A stretch of DNA of 64,000 bases from positions 31,398,378 to 31,462,377 of the forward strand of contig OW387139.1 in NCBI GenBank assembly GCA_936440205.1, written 5' to 3'. Below the pieces are notes generated by a model that searched no databases, was not told the origin of the DNA, and worked only from the letters and a program-made list of their open reading frames with translations. Made by a program: the position numbers and the translations under genes. Positions 49,201-60,482 of this stretch are shown here, piece by piece. How positions within the stretch are numbered: position 1 is the first letter of the stretch; every line of letters begins with the position of its first letter. This stretch comes from Lepidonotus clava. Its lineage: Eukaryota; Annelida; Polychaeta; Phyllodocida; Polynoidae.

Positions 49201-52200
49201 TGGCCACAGTTCTAAAGTCATTTGGCCGCTTTATTGGTAACTAAGGGAAAATCGGATTTCGGACAAAACCTTAAACTTACATCTCTTTCGTAGCCGTTTT
49301 ATAGTACTAAGATATATTTCGGATATATGAAATGATCTGTGCAAGAACGTTGAGTGCTAATGATTCGAAACACTTACCTGAATATCACAAACATTGGAGA
49401 GCCAATCGAATCTTCTATAGATCTGAAAACAGATACACAATCACATTTAAATATTAGCTGAATTTTGACAGGCAGTTTACGTTCAGAATACGTAAGATTC
49501 CTTTCTTTCATAGAATTAGAACTAAAAAAGTAATCAGCCTATACAAAGTTTCGGTTTTAATGATCTTCACATCTAACTCTGGGACAATAAAAATTAATTT
49601 TAAAATCTGCAGAAAATTTACCAACCAGGCATTTTAATCTACAAACTTTGTAAATATAGAAAAACTCAATGTCAAACATGCAGAGAAAAATCTAAGGGGA
49701 AATGGAGTGTTTTTACTATCATATTTCCAGTATTTTCATATTATGTTTTAAACCTCAATCCATCGTGAAAATGAGTCAAATTAACTCGTGCTGATGCAAA
49801 ACAATTATTTTGAGAGTTGTTTTAAATTCAATCTTCCTGATTACATTATCACTTTCTATAAAATTGGAACATCCAGGCGTAATAGTTGCCTGAGTGATAG
49901 CGAAGTACCTCCAATTTAGATACGAATCAGCCAGACCATTAAGTTCACTCCTAAACCAGTGTCCAGCCACTGTCCATTTTCCAAGCAAAACTTTGAAATA
50001 TATGAATTTCTGGTTGGATAGAAAACCGTAGCATGAACTAAGGACGGGACCAAAAAGCCCATTTGTGGACGTGTTTCCCTGTGGCGACTTACTCGTCGTC
50101 GGGGTCGTTGGGGAAGAGGGAGGCCTTGAGGTGGGGCTGCAGTAGCTGGGTGAGGCAGTGGGCGAGCACGGTGGCCTGGTCCTGGTCAAAGTCCGTGTTC
50201 TGTATCACCGTGTCTATCAGCCGGTCCATCATGTTGCATTGAATCTCGTTGTCCCTGAAACACAAATAAAACACAAATAACATACCATTGATTTACACTC
50301 ATACCTAAGCGTTTTTTAGATGGTGAAATGAAATAGAATAAGACTTATCTTAGCTCACTTTTATTCGATGGCAAAGAACAAAAAGATATTGGGATATCCG
50401 CAGGCTCTGGTATGTAAATATTTCCCCCTTATTTTATTTACGCTACTCTAATTGATAATGAATAAGCGACTAAGACTAAAGAGGGAAATGAGGTTGGGGT
50501 CGTTGCTACTCCCGGTAACTCAATAAGAGCTCAGACCTACATATTCAGGCCATGGAGGGTAATATTCTTGAATAATATCTTATTACTTATTTGATTTCTT
50601 GGATACTCACGTCTCACTTTGCAGGTCAATTACCGCCATCTTGATCTCGTTGTCAAGCTGGTCGAGAGATTCCGTGATGTCAACTGACTCTGTGCGGGCA
50701 GGTTTACTGATGGGCTCAAAGTGTATCTCGGGGCCCTCTTTGGCTGAAAAAGTCCAAAAAGCAAACGTGAGATAATTCCCTTATATTTTCAGTCCTGGAT
50801 AGCTATGCGTTCTTATAAGTACATTCTCTTTCAGCAGTCTACCTGGTGTACAATTGTAAAGCTGCTTTGTAAGAATTGGCCAGGTTTTTATTTCCATAAT
50901 TTCAATAATGGGAACATTAGCCAAAGAAGTTGTTAAATAATACAGCGTTGATGTTTAAAATATGATATAAACACAGTAACAAGGACGCTTTGTAATCACT
51001 TGAAAGAATGTGGAGATCTAGAGCGTGTACCAAAAAAAATCCGTTCTTCCTACACTAAAGTCATGGAAGGTAGTGGAAAATATAAACTCTTTATACCTCC
51101 GGAAAGAGTACTTACAAACTGGAGACTCGTCCTCTTCTTCACTGAACTCGCCTATGTCTTGCAAGCTGTTGTCTGCCAAGTGGTGGTGGTTGTTGCTGTC
51201 AACCACCATACCTTCTTTGTTGTTGGCCGGCGGTGGCTCCTCTTTGACAGCTAACAATGGCATATTCAGTTTAAGTGCTAAATCATAACAAACTGTCAAC
51301 CAAATAAAGTATTCTGAGATCTAACTGCAGCAGTTTACTTACAAATAATTTGCAAACGTCAAAAACCGAACTAGGAGATTTAATTAGAATCGGTTCAAAA
51401 CTAGTTATCTGATTTGTGCATTAACACTATTCCACTAAAATACCTTTTATTGATGGTTGAACAAGACTTCAGATCAGTCAGTGAAATACCTGGTACCCTA
51501 TATTTACAAGAACATAATTGTGTATAAAGATTTAAGTTTATATCCCGTTCTTTCAACATAGATCCTTTATTTTAGGTAAGGCATGTAACTAGTATTGCGA
51601 AAAGACGAAAGAAAAAGGTTTGATACCTACCGTCTACTGAACAAAACTCTCCAAAGTTTTCCCGGATCATGAATCTGAGTTCCCTATCTAACTTTGGATT
51701 GTCGAACAGTGGGGACAATGACCTGGAAATGGACCAATAATAATGTGATATTACGGATATGGATTAATTAAATCATCTTTCTATGACTGGTAGTAATATG
51801 AATTCAATACACTGTTATCTACGCAGACACCATCATGGAATTAATAAAACTAACGAACTATGAGAAATTTGGAAAAGTAAGAATAATCTTCTGAACCATT
51901 TCGTCATACAGCCGGAATAGCCTTTTGAAATTGAGTCCTAAAAGGTTAATGTAAGTATCTTTGAATTTATCCAAATATACATTGTCATTTGAATTAAAAT
52001 GTTGATTAATAACGTTGTTGTGATCTTGATTGATACTAAGAATTAAGAAAACCGAAAAAAGGGAAGGAAAATAGCAACTGTTCATGTAAAGATTTAATCA
52101 TCTGGAAAGTATCTTAACACGTAAGAAAGTATCGGAAACGTGTTAGTGTCATCTCTGTTACAATTGATTATTTCAGTAAAGCATTCAGAAACAAGAAAAG

Positions 52201-55200
52201 ATATCAAAAGAATGTTTGACATACTGTAAGACTCGTTTCTGCAGGATAGTCTTGAGGGCTGTGTACATACTCGTCTTCACTACATGTGCCAGCGGTGGAT
52301 AAAAGTTAGGCATGATCTGAAAAACAATGGAACCATATTGCAAATTAATTGACAACCATTAAAAACGGTATCTTTAGTGTTAATTAAGTTGACTTATTTT
52401 AATAAGTCACAGGCCATTCCATGATAAAACCGCAGATAACCTCGATCTGGACATACGAAACATCGTCTTTTATTTGCAATAGCCTCCTCCTTTGCGATAT
52501 TGGTAAAACAAACATATTATACACAAGGTGTAACTACCGGCCCTGAAAGAATGGCCGCTGGCCGTTGGCAATGAGTCAATATCGACGTGGTAGAAACCCG
52601 TTCTCTATGTGCGACCAATATGTAACAATATCAATTAAAGTGTGTCGTCGCTATACATCCATGTAAATGAGATCTAGGAGCATCTTTATTACTTTTCCTC
52701 ACCAAGGGGTGAACGCACTTACCCGACACATGAAGTCTAACAAGGTGGCAGTGATGGCAGGATGAGGCCTCATCGAATGATGCATGACCAGAATACAAGG
52801 CTCTGAAGGAAGCATAGGGTAATTGTTGTTATGACGTTATCTAACTTTAACATTCCCATCTATAACTCCGAGTAAATCTTCAAGATGTTTTAATCTACGT
52901 ATTTGTATTTGAATATCATGAAAATATGTTTCAATATTTATCGTTCATACTTTCTCACGGCATATAACAGAAATGGAAACATTCTACATGTACCGGTAGG
53001 TATATTTACAGCATACATGTTTCAGTTGACAGTTATTATTTTGAAATTAGGATTTTACGTAGCATCTATCAACCGAAATATACTTTTATGAATGGGCATA
53101 ACTCTAACATCATACTTACCAATATTCATAATGCTGTCCTTGTCCGGTTCGAAGAACAACCAGTCATAAAACAGAGATAACTTTGCATTTGATGCCGCAA
53201 CATTAGACTGAAAAAACAACACCCGTATTTAGTAAGAAGCATTATTCAATAAATTTATCAATCAGAACATCTCTTAAGAAAGGCCATAATTTTAAGGGTG
53301 TACCAGAAAAGTTTTCCTTTGAAGTAGAATTTAACCAATACTATCGTACGAATTCTATTTGAAGCAGTTTGCATCATCCAGGATATATCCGTTATAAAGA
53401 CAAACTATGTATTTAAGAACTGAAGTTGATAAAATGTTCTCTAAAGGACATGGCTAGAAAACGAAAAAAAGAAGTGTTAATAGAAGCGCTCTTACTGTGC
53501 AGGTGGTGAGCAGCCAGCCGATGACTGCCCAGCGGGGGATGATATCCGAACACAGCACCTCATTTGATGGGTGGATCACAGCACAGATGTAGCGTATCAG
53601 GTCACATCGGAGTGACTGGCTCTCCGGGGTGGACAGATACTGCCAGGCAGGAAAACAAACAAATCTTAATTAATATATAACTTAATTACATAACTATAAT
53701 ATATATCAGGAATTTACTTTAAGTTTTCTCAGAGATTCATCTTAGGAAAATATAGTTGAGTTTTTTTTCTATTTCAAAAGAAACTCACCCACAGTCATGA
53801 CTTAGCATTTTGACTTATATGGACGTTGCATTGACATAGTTAAAATCTTACACAACGGACTTTTCTGCTGTTATGGTTACCTGTCTTTGAAACCAGTCCT
53901 GGTACCGTTTCTGTTGCCCAAAGCGAACTTTGGATGTAAGGAAGTTAAGTTTGGTCTCCATATCGGGAGTCAGTCTGGAGACAAAGTGTCGTCGTGATGT
54001 CCGAATGCCCATTAACTGCTGTACGCCTGAGAAAAAAGTGTATTTATCTTTTTTATTCACATGATGGTTTTGCAATACATGTTGTTCCAGTCAACTGTGA
54101 TGAGAAAATAATGAGACACATTTATAGGAAGAAATGAAGAGGGAGAAAAAAGTAAACTGGGGTGATAGTTTTGAGGATAGGACGGATGGTGATGATAGCT
54201 GATGAGTCAGTAATTTTTTCGAATATCACTGGGTTGTTGCAAAGATAAAAAGGGCCATTACAGTGTGGATTAGATCGAAGGAAATTTATACATCTACATG
54301 CAATATTTTACCAGGTTTAAAGCAGCTCTACGTGGAGCAGAGTACTATTTCATTCATATTACTCCATTCGGCAGGGTTGGTCTTGTTTAATGACTCGAGT
54401 GAATAACTTACCTGTAAATGTGGGACTCAACGCCGTCGGGTTGTGTAATATGTCTTTCCATATTTTCTCTATTTCGGGGATACGTGCCACGTACTGTAAC
54501 AAACGGACGAGGTCGCGCCCTAGCGTCATACAGTCAGTCCACTGAAAAGGGAACAAAATTGCCATGAGATGTAACAAGTAACATATGGGAAAAACTCGGT
54601 GGAACTGACGCTACAGCTACCACAGATTGCCAGAACAGATCTAACTTGTGAAACACATAACTTATGTTGATGAAGCACCGTATATTAATTGTGTCTGCTT
54701 CACATTGGCAATGGCCTGATTCTAGGAACGTTTTTTCTAATAAAAAAATAAATATGATATTAACAAGTCCTGACATGGAAAGCATCGATCCACTGTTAAA
54801 AAGAAAAGAGTTCCAACTTACCCGTTCTCTTAGGAGTGTGACTACGAAGTCTACTTCCTTCTGTCGTAACGTAGTGTAAGCCTGGTTTGTGTGGTCGACA
54901 ATTACACGTAGAAACGTGTAAACGGCCGACGCCAACAGGGGCTGGTGCTTTTCCAGCCAAACTCTGAAAATGATTGTACCAGTATTAGCTTTTATTATAT
55001 TACATATGGAACAGAAGTATGATCTATTGACGCCTATGGATCTTATTGGAAAGTAGGAAATATCTTTCCTCATCATATCACAGAGGTTTGTGCAGTAAAT
55101 ATTTGAACAAATGAAGTCATGAATTCATAAATGTGAATCTAAATAGTAAGATAAATTTTCAAAACTCACTACAATTTCCAATACACTCTTAGTCTTATGG

Positions 55201-58200
55201 TATTTATAGATCTGAGACTAACTAACCTGTTCTCTGAAAGAGTATCCAACAAGGTTTCTGTAAGATAGATATTTTTCGGAGAAACGTCCCCACCTGAAAC
55301 GAAGAGAATGGTGTAATATTAAAGAAGTTATATCAAGAATATTTGCTGTTCTACATATTACTGTCTGCAATAGCTTCATTCCAATTACAAATTAAGGCCG
55401 TATTCCACACGCCGAAAGTGTGTGCTGCCGAAATTGAGCGTATCCATGGAAACGTTCCGCATCGGTGGGCCACATTTTCGGCGGCCGATTTTACACTTTC
55501 GGCGGCCGATTTTACACTTTCGGCATACCAGTACAAAAACGGCCGAAAAAATTTACCAACATGTTCGTAAATTTTATCGGCAATGCTACCGATTGTTGCC
55601 GAAATTGTATCGCCGTCAAATCGGCAACGCACTTTCGGTATGTGGAATACGGCATTTAGACTGATTAGGTCTTTCTACTGTTCAGTTCTCTGTTTTCGAG
55701 TTTTGCTTATCTAATCCCATTAACGGACAGTGATGGCAACATTATTTTTGCAGCCCCAACGATAACATAAATGCAGTATAAAAGTTGTAAAGCAGGCTCA
55801 TGAGTAAATTGCAAAATAAGAAAAGACATTTAACAATACCTTTTTACTCAAGAAACACAAGTTAAATACCGAAAACTTCACTGCTTCGTAACAAACATTA
55901 AACACAAAAAAATAATGCAGAAAATATATCTTTTCGTAGTGCATACTTATGACCGCAATGCTATGAAATGTGCATTAATTATATGTAGCCCAGACAAACG
56001 TTTAATGCATCAGCGCTGAGCAAAATGCATCGCTCTTTGTCCCCAAATAATTGGAGTGACGATCACGAATAAAGTAACAGCGAGGGTCGAACCCTTTTAA
56101 AACTAGTTTCTGAAACCTGGATTGAGAGCTTACCTGCAATCTGTCTCATAAGGGAGTGACAGACGCTATCCGCTCCCACCACGGCGTTTTTCACCAGTTC
56201 CTTGCAGAACCAGAGCACCTGTAGGCGAGGCCCGTCGGCCAGCTTGATCCACTTCTCATGGATCAACTGGTTAGTTCTTGTAAGCACGAGGTTAAGACCA
56301 TCCCGGGCCACTAGGGTCATATCACGGTATGACTGAAGGGAAAGAAAACAAGTTTGATTTAAATATGCTCCATCTCTGAGAAAAAGTAGAACGCAAAAAC
56401 GGACAAACACATCACAATAAAATACAGTGGGAAGTTTTGCAATAAGTTCACCTATTAGAGAGGCCTTTTTAATGACAACTTAAATACAATGATAATTTCA
56501 TTTTTATCATACTAGTCGCGATTATTATTTCGTGAAGAATAATTTCATCGAATAGTTTTAGATAGGCCTTTATAATTCTAAACGATCTCAAGGAACTATA
56601 AATAGCTTGTAATTACCCTAGTAGCAACCTTTGGCTCCGTAAGGATGGCACAAAGGAGGCCAAGTTGAACTTCTTCATGTTGTGAAGGTCCCTTGCACGA
56701 CTTGAAAATATGACAAACATATTTTTATATAGTGATGTCAATGTGTAGGATATGCAGGGTATGTAGGATAAACAACATCAAATGTTTATGTTCTCCAGAT
56801 GAATAAATATATCTCATACCATACCGTCATATTATAATACTGGCATAGTAAAAAAAACAATTAGTGCATAATAACTTAGGAAACGCAATAAATAAGCTGG
56901 ACTTACATGTGCTTGAAGGGCATCATTTGCATCTCGGTCAGACAGACCACCTATTATATTATTCAGGGACACCAAGGAACGTTCCAATTTCTGTAAAAGA
57001 AAATATTGATTGCAACTGAATACAAAATTCTATTCATTACACTTGGAAGAAACGTCTTATTCCATGAAGTTTTTATGTATATTTGGCCCCATGTAGCCAA
57101 TGATTTTTTTGCAAAGTATACCCACCAACAATCATTAATTAATCTGGAAATCACAAGTTATCTCAACAGGAAATTCCCATGGTTATGATACAGCAAAGGG
57201 AGTATTGAAAAACCCAAATTTCAGGGGATTCCCAAAGTTGATTACCTTTCCTAAATAATTCACCAATATCTCGACATTTTGACTTTTAATTTTTTTTTTT
57301 TAGAATAGTCAAGTGAATTTAAATGGACAAAAAATAGCAACTTTTAGAATTATATGCAAGGAATCCTTTAAATTTGACATGCAACACGGCGGTTTTTACG
57401 GGGCAATGACATGTGACTGGGCCATTTTTTATATTTGACAATGCTACACTGCCATTTTAAAAATTCAAAAACAGGAAATTGGCATTTCTCAGGGTCCCCT
57501 ATGCGAAAATTTTGATTAACTACCACCAGTTTTAGTTCAATATTTTCTGGAAGAACTCGTAATTCTAAGATGATGAGCCTTTACTGCATCAAAATCGGAT
57601 TATCCATTCAAAAGTAATGAGTAAATTTATTATGGAAAATTGGCCACTTTTTCAGCAGATCGCCAATGATAAAATACAAGGGCAAAATTCAAGAAAGCCA
57701 TAATTTCAGTAACTTTTGATCTAATAATCATAAAAACTTCATTCAAAAACTGTCATAAAGCTTAGATCTTGATCTGTTAGGATAAAATTCAAGCTAAAAT
57801 GTATCTCTTAGCTTTGAACCGCGGCTTTTAATTGAAAATAGATAAATTTGGACCATTTTGGAGGTATAGGCCAGAATGGACCCCCAAATCCCTCCAATTT
57901 TGAAAGTCATGAGCCAATAACTCTTGAACTAATTATCATAAAAACATCATTCAAAAACTGGCATAAAGCTTAGATCTTGGTCTGCTCAAATAATATTAAA
58001 GCTAAAATGCATCTATTAGCTTTGAACCGCGGCTTTTTTATTGAATATAAAAACTTATGGACCACTTGCAACCCCTGGATGATTTCATACAAATTTGACA
58101 TCAAGTTCTCTGGTACTTTTGGGGAAAAAATATAGGTTTTGTCACAATTTTAAGCAAATATTCTGAAATTACAATACTTTAGCTTCAAAATGAGACTAAA

Positions 58201-59983
58201 CTCATCAATTTCTGATTAAAATATCTACAAATTTAAGTTCATGATGAGGTGCAAAAAGTGTAAAAACCAAAGTTGTATACGGAAGATGCGAGTCTGAGGT
58301 TTTGGGGGGAATTCCCAGCCATTTCCGCATCGCGCTGTGAAGATCACGACGGGAAATGTTGGGGTCCTTCAGCATTGGAGCCTATGGGGGAAAAGGAAAT
58401 CCCCGGGATTTCCTGGAAATCCAGGGAACACACACAATTTTGAGGCCCCCTATGCCTTGTATGGCAATGTTGTCAAACTTTTTCTCACTCACGGTAAGCA
58501 GATTGGACCAATATTTCAAAAGTTAGAGCGAAATAACCTGTTTTCCTCCATACATTCCCATAGTAAATAGCCCCAGCATTGCCGTTCGCGATTTCGCCGT
58601 AAAGTGGGTGCGCGATGTGCTTTTTTGAGACCCTCATATCCAGTATAGGCAAGACTTTGGCATTGCTAGCCTTAGGTTTATCTTAGGCACAGAAGTCCGT
58701 CTGAGTTGGCTCTATCTGTTTTAATCGTTGAGGTAAGTGCTTGACGGATCCCTGGTTTGGATTTAAAAAGAAATAGTAAATCCATGCAGAAATAAAGACT
58801 GATTATTGGTGGATCGTGATCTCCTGAGGACCGAGTTCTCCAGTATTCATGGCAACTGGGGATTCAATGGCAATTCAGGGAACTGGGGAGATATCCTATC
58901 CATCATCGTAAAATATTATTATTGTTAATGTATTGGTTAAGGCTGGAACAAGAAACTAAAATCCCCCTGTTAAACTTGGCCTTTCAGACAATATAGAGGG
59001 AAAATCATGAATGGCTGAAAAATATTGAAAACTTCCTATGGAAAATAGGATGTAGAAACATATGGTTGGCACCACAAGAATGGGGCAAAAACAGTCTCAA
59101 ACAATCTAGTCTAGATACAAAGACTCCAGGATATACAGTTACACCCAAAACTTTCAGAGTTTCCTTTCCGATGATACAAATCATAGAAAATGTTTAATAC
59201 CAAATATGTGTCTGAAAGAGGAGTACAGTATGTGCAGCTACTTACAAATGAAAGATTAAATGTAAGAGAGAATCCTTTGTAGTAAAGTACAGTGATTATG
59301 TCGGCAACTTTGATGTACACTGCTTGCCGTGAGAGAAGGGTCCACAGAGCTAAGAGTAGAGATCTAGGCCTAATACAACACTGCATCAGTAAGTAAGTAG
59401 ATCTAAGTATATTGACTAATGTAAGCATCAGTGCATTGCAAGTTACTAAAACAATGTCCATCACTCCTGGTCTCCACCGGGGTCTCCATTAAAAATGTAA
59501 TTACCTATTCGAAGGAGAGCACCATTATGATAACAGATATAATATAAATATTGGTAAAAATGATCTCATCCTTCAGTCAGATTCTGTGGTAAACCACAGA
59601 AACAGCTGATAAACAAAGCCTGTCAAATCTGTCATTAACGTGATTCAGTTGATTAGAATTTAGACAAGAAGGAGCAACAGGCCAGACCTGACAATTAAAT
59701 TACAAACAATCCCAATCTATGTATAGAAAAATGTTTATGTAAGTGAAAACATTTAGAGCCAAACTAATATTGACCGGCCCAGTTGTTCAGAGCCTGCCGA
59801 AAACCTAACCAGATTCCCCTAAAATACATCGACGGGAACGAGGTCAAGCAAAGCGAGCCCTCCCAGACCATGGACAGACAAGAACGTGCACAACCAGTGC
59901 TCATTTACCTCATCTAAATCGTCCTTGGGGTCCAAAACTGTAGAATTAAAAATCCTAGATGACGATTTCTTCGTTTGTTCCAT
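40288..59983 (-). CDS. INTS3: Integrator complex subunit 3 (SOSS-A)
   Basis: This is a complete gene of 28 exons encoding 1029 residues (human INTS3 has about 1040). Exons from 5' to 3': 59983-59909, 56990-56907, 56700-56617, 56332-56134, 55293-55227, 54963-54822, 54541-54412, 54026-53881, 53639-53496, 53207-53120, 52802-52723, 52316-52225, 51722-51631, 51250-51116, 50743-50611, 50254-50093, 49422-49378, 48979-48860, 44704-44611, 44332-44204, 43392-43317, 43031-42918, 42680-42632, 42347-42180, 41705-41599, 41376-41304, 40844-40664, 40368-40288. Phases all join. Diagnostic blocks include [37 protein letters not shown] and [13 protein letters not shown]. The N-terminal half (to about residue 475) is the helical-repeat part that in humans binds the SOSS-B and SOSS-C partners. 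An acidic, His-rich linker follows, then a second helical part. The tail ends PKKRKKAP, a likely nuclear signal. It acts in the nucleus in snRNA 3' processing, transcription attenuation and DNA-break repair. Confidence 0.95.
43668..43968. mobile_element. hAT-type miniature element
   Basis: The ends are cagtgtgcccatgc and the complement of gcgtgggcaccctg. Both sides are flanked by tgtaatt plus one base, an approximate 8-bp target duplication as hAT elements make. The interior repeats aagaccttttt words. This matches a widespread hAT miniature pattern in animals (terminal gtgccca, subterminal aagtctt). It is in an INTS3 intron. Confidence 0.72.
45641..46095. repeat. Diverged tandem duplication in INTS3 intron
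   Basis: Two blocks (about 45641-45835 and 45924-46095) share the order tttatcttg, aactctttacaact, acagctgaatt-like, taattgtaatt, caacttttgtat, attatgc and tctttacac. They are diverged copies about 280 bases apart. Origin unknown. Confidence 0.5.
46403..46621. mobile_element. Miniature element, 'gcccatatctt' family, copy 2
   Basis: The inverted ends gcccatatcttcgtaRctaa continue into tttggctgatcaggg on both arms. It matches the copy at 27496-27723. It lies in the large INTS3 intron between exons 18 and 19. Confidence 0.68.
47412..47565 (-). other. Candidate alternative terminal exon of INTS3
   Basis: A strong acceptor (ctctctcgtag) precedes an ORF of 50 codons that is in frame with the phase-2 end of INTS3 exon 18. 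It would read [16 protein letters not shown]... to a stop at 47412. INTS3 reads smoothly without it (exon 18 joins 44704 with good resemblance to human), so it would be an alternative end that truncates the protein near residue 720. Nothing in it resembles INTS3. Confidence 0.3.
55392..55658. mobile_element. TTAA-type miniature element, family member 3
   Basis: TTAA lies at the left; the right copy is degenerate. The inverted ends are ggccgtattccacacgccg / complement of cggtatgtggaatacggc. The interior repeats tttcggc/gccgaaa, including a tandem pair of about 22 bases near 55485. The central motif surrounds aacatgtt at 55558-55565. It is in an INTS3 intron. Confidence 0.7.
57000..59908. other. 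INTS3 first intron, partly repeated
   Basis: About 2.9 kb. Two diverged tandem blocks (about 57697-57861 and 57912-58070) share cataaaaacNtcattcaaaa, cataaagcttagatcttg and agctttgaaccgcggc. The rest shows no exon and no clear element ends. Confidence 0.5.
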
Positions 59984-59990
59984 TATAATG

Positions 59991-59996
59991 TTTATT
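59991..59996 (-). terminator. AATAAA just upstream of INTS3 start codon
   Basis: The minus strand reads AATAAA seven bases before the INTS3 ATG. It could serve the 55-codon ORF upstream on the same strand, which would make the two transcripts overlap. It may also be chance. Confidence 0.3.
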
Positions 59997-60065
59997 TTAC
60001 GTGTATTGACGCTGTAGGAGGCGATATATTACACAAATTGTATTACGGCTTTGCAGCGATGGCAG

Positions 60066-60077
60066 TCGCCATTTCGG
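60066..60077. promoter_or_regulatory. YY1-like site upstream of INTS3
   Basis: tcgccatttcgg (complement AAATGGCGA) resembles the YY1 core common near start sites of housekeeping genes. It lies about 90 bases upstream of the INTS3 start codon. Confidence 0.35.
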
Positions 60078-60232
60078 CGTATGAATATTAGAAAGTAGGT
60101 CAACGTGAAAAGACCCGTAGTACAACGCTGTAGTCCCTGTGAATATTTTCATAAAATGACTGACATCATAAGCTAGATATAAGTATGTAAATTGTCATGG
60201 GTGAAATATGTGTCTAAGTCATTTTGACGTGT

Positions 60233-60400
60233 TTACTCAACGTTCTTGAGTAGGTTCAACTGACGACAAACTTTGACGGACTCCTCCACAGAAGAGCTCC
60301 ACTCTCGGGTGACACCTGGTGGAAAATCAATGCATCGGCCATCTGGCGGCTGTTTGAACAACAAGTAGGGGAAGACCGCTTTACGCTTTACGGTTTTCAT
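60233..60400 (-). CDS. Small ORF of unknown function upstream of INTS3
   Basis: A 55-codon ORF reads MKTVKRKAVFPYLLFKQ and ends QLNLLKNVE. Its composition looks protein-like: a basic start, then PPDGRCIDFPPG, then a helical C-terminal third. There is no transmembrane segment. I do not recognise the family. It is transcribed, if at all, away from the UPF0235 gene whose start is 82 bases away, suggesting a shared promoter. It ends 249 bases before the INTS3 ATG on the same strand, so it could also be an upstream ORF in an INTS3 leader. No intron is visible. Confidence 0.4.
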   Translation of the reverse strand: MKTVKRKAVFPYLLFKQPPDGRCIDFPPGVTREWSSSVEESVKVCRQLNLLKNVE

Positions 60401-60482
60401 GAGTTTTTCACGTTTATTCAAATCATTCAGTAATATTAGTATCAGAAATATTCATTCTTCTTCGTCTCATCAGATATCCAGA
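60401..60482. promoter_or_regulatory. Probable bidirectional promoter
   Basis: Only 82 bases separate the start codons of the minus-strand 55-codon ORF and the plus-strand UPF0235 gene. No TATA box is apparent. Confidence 0.4.
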
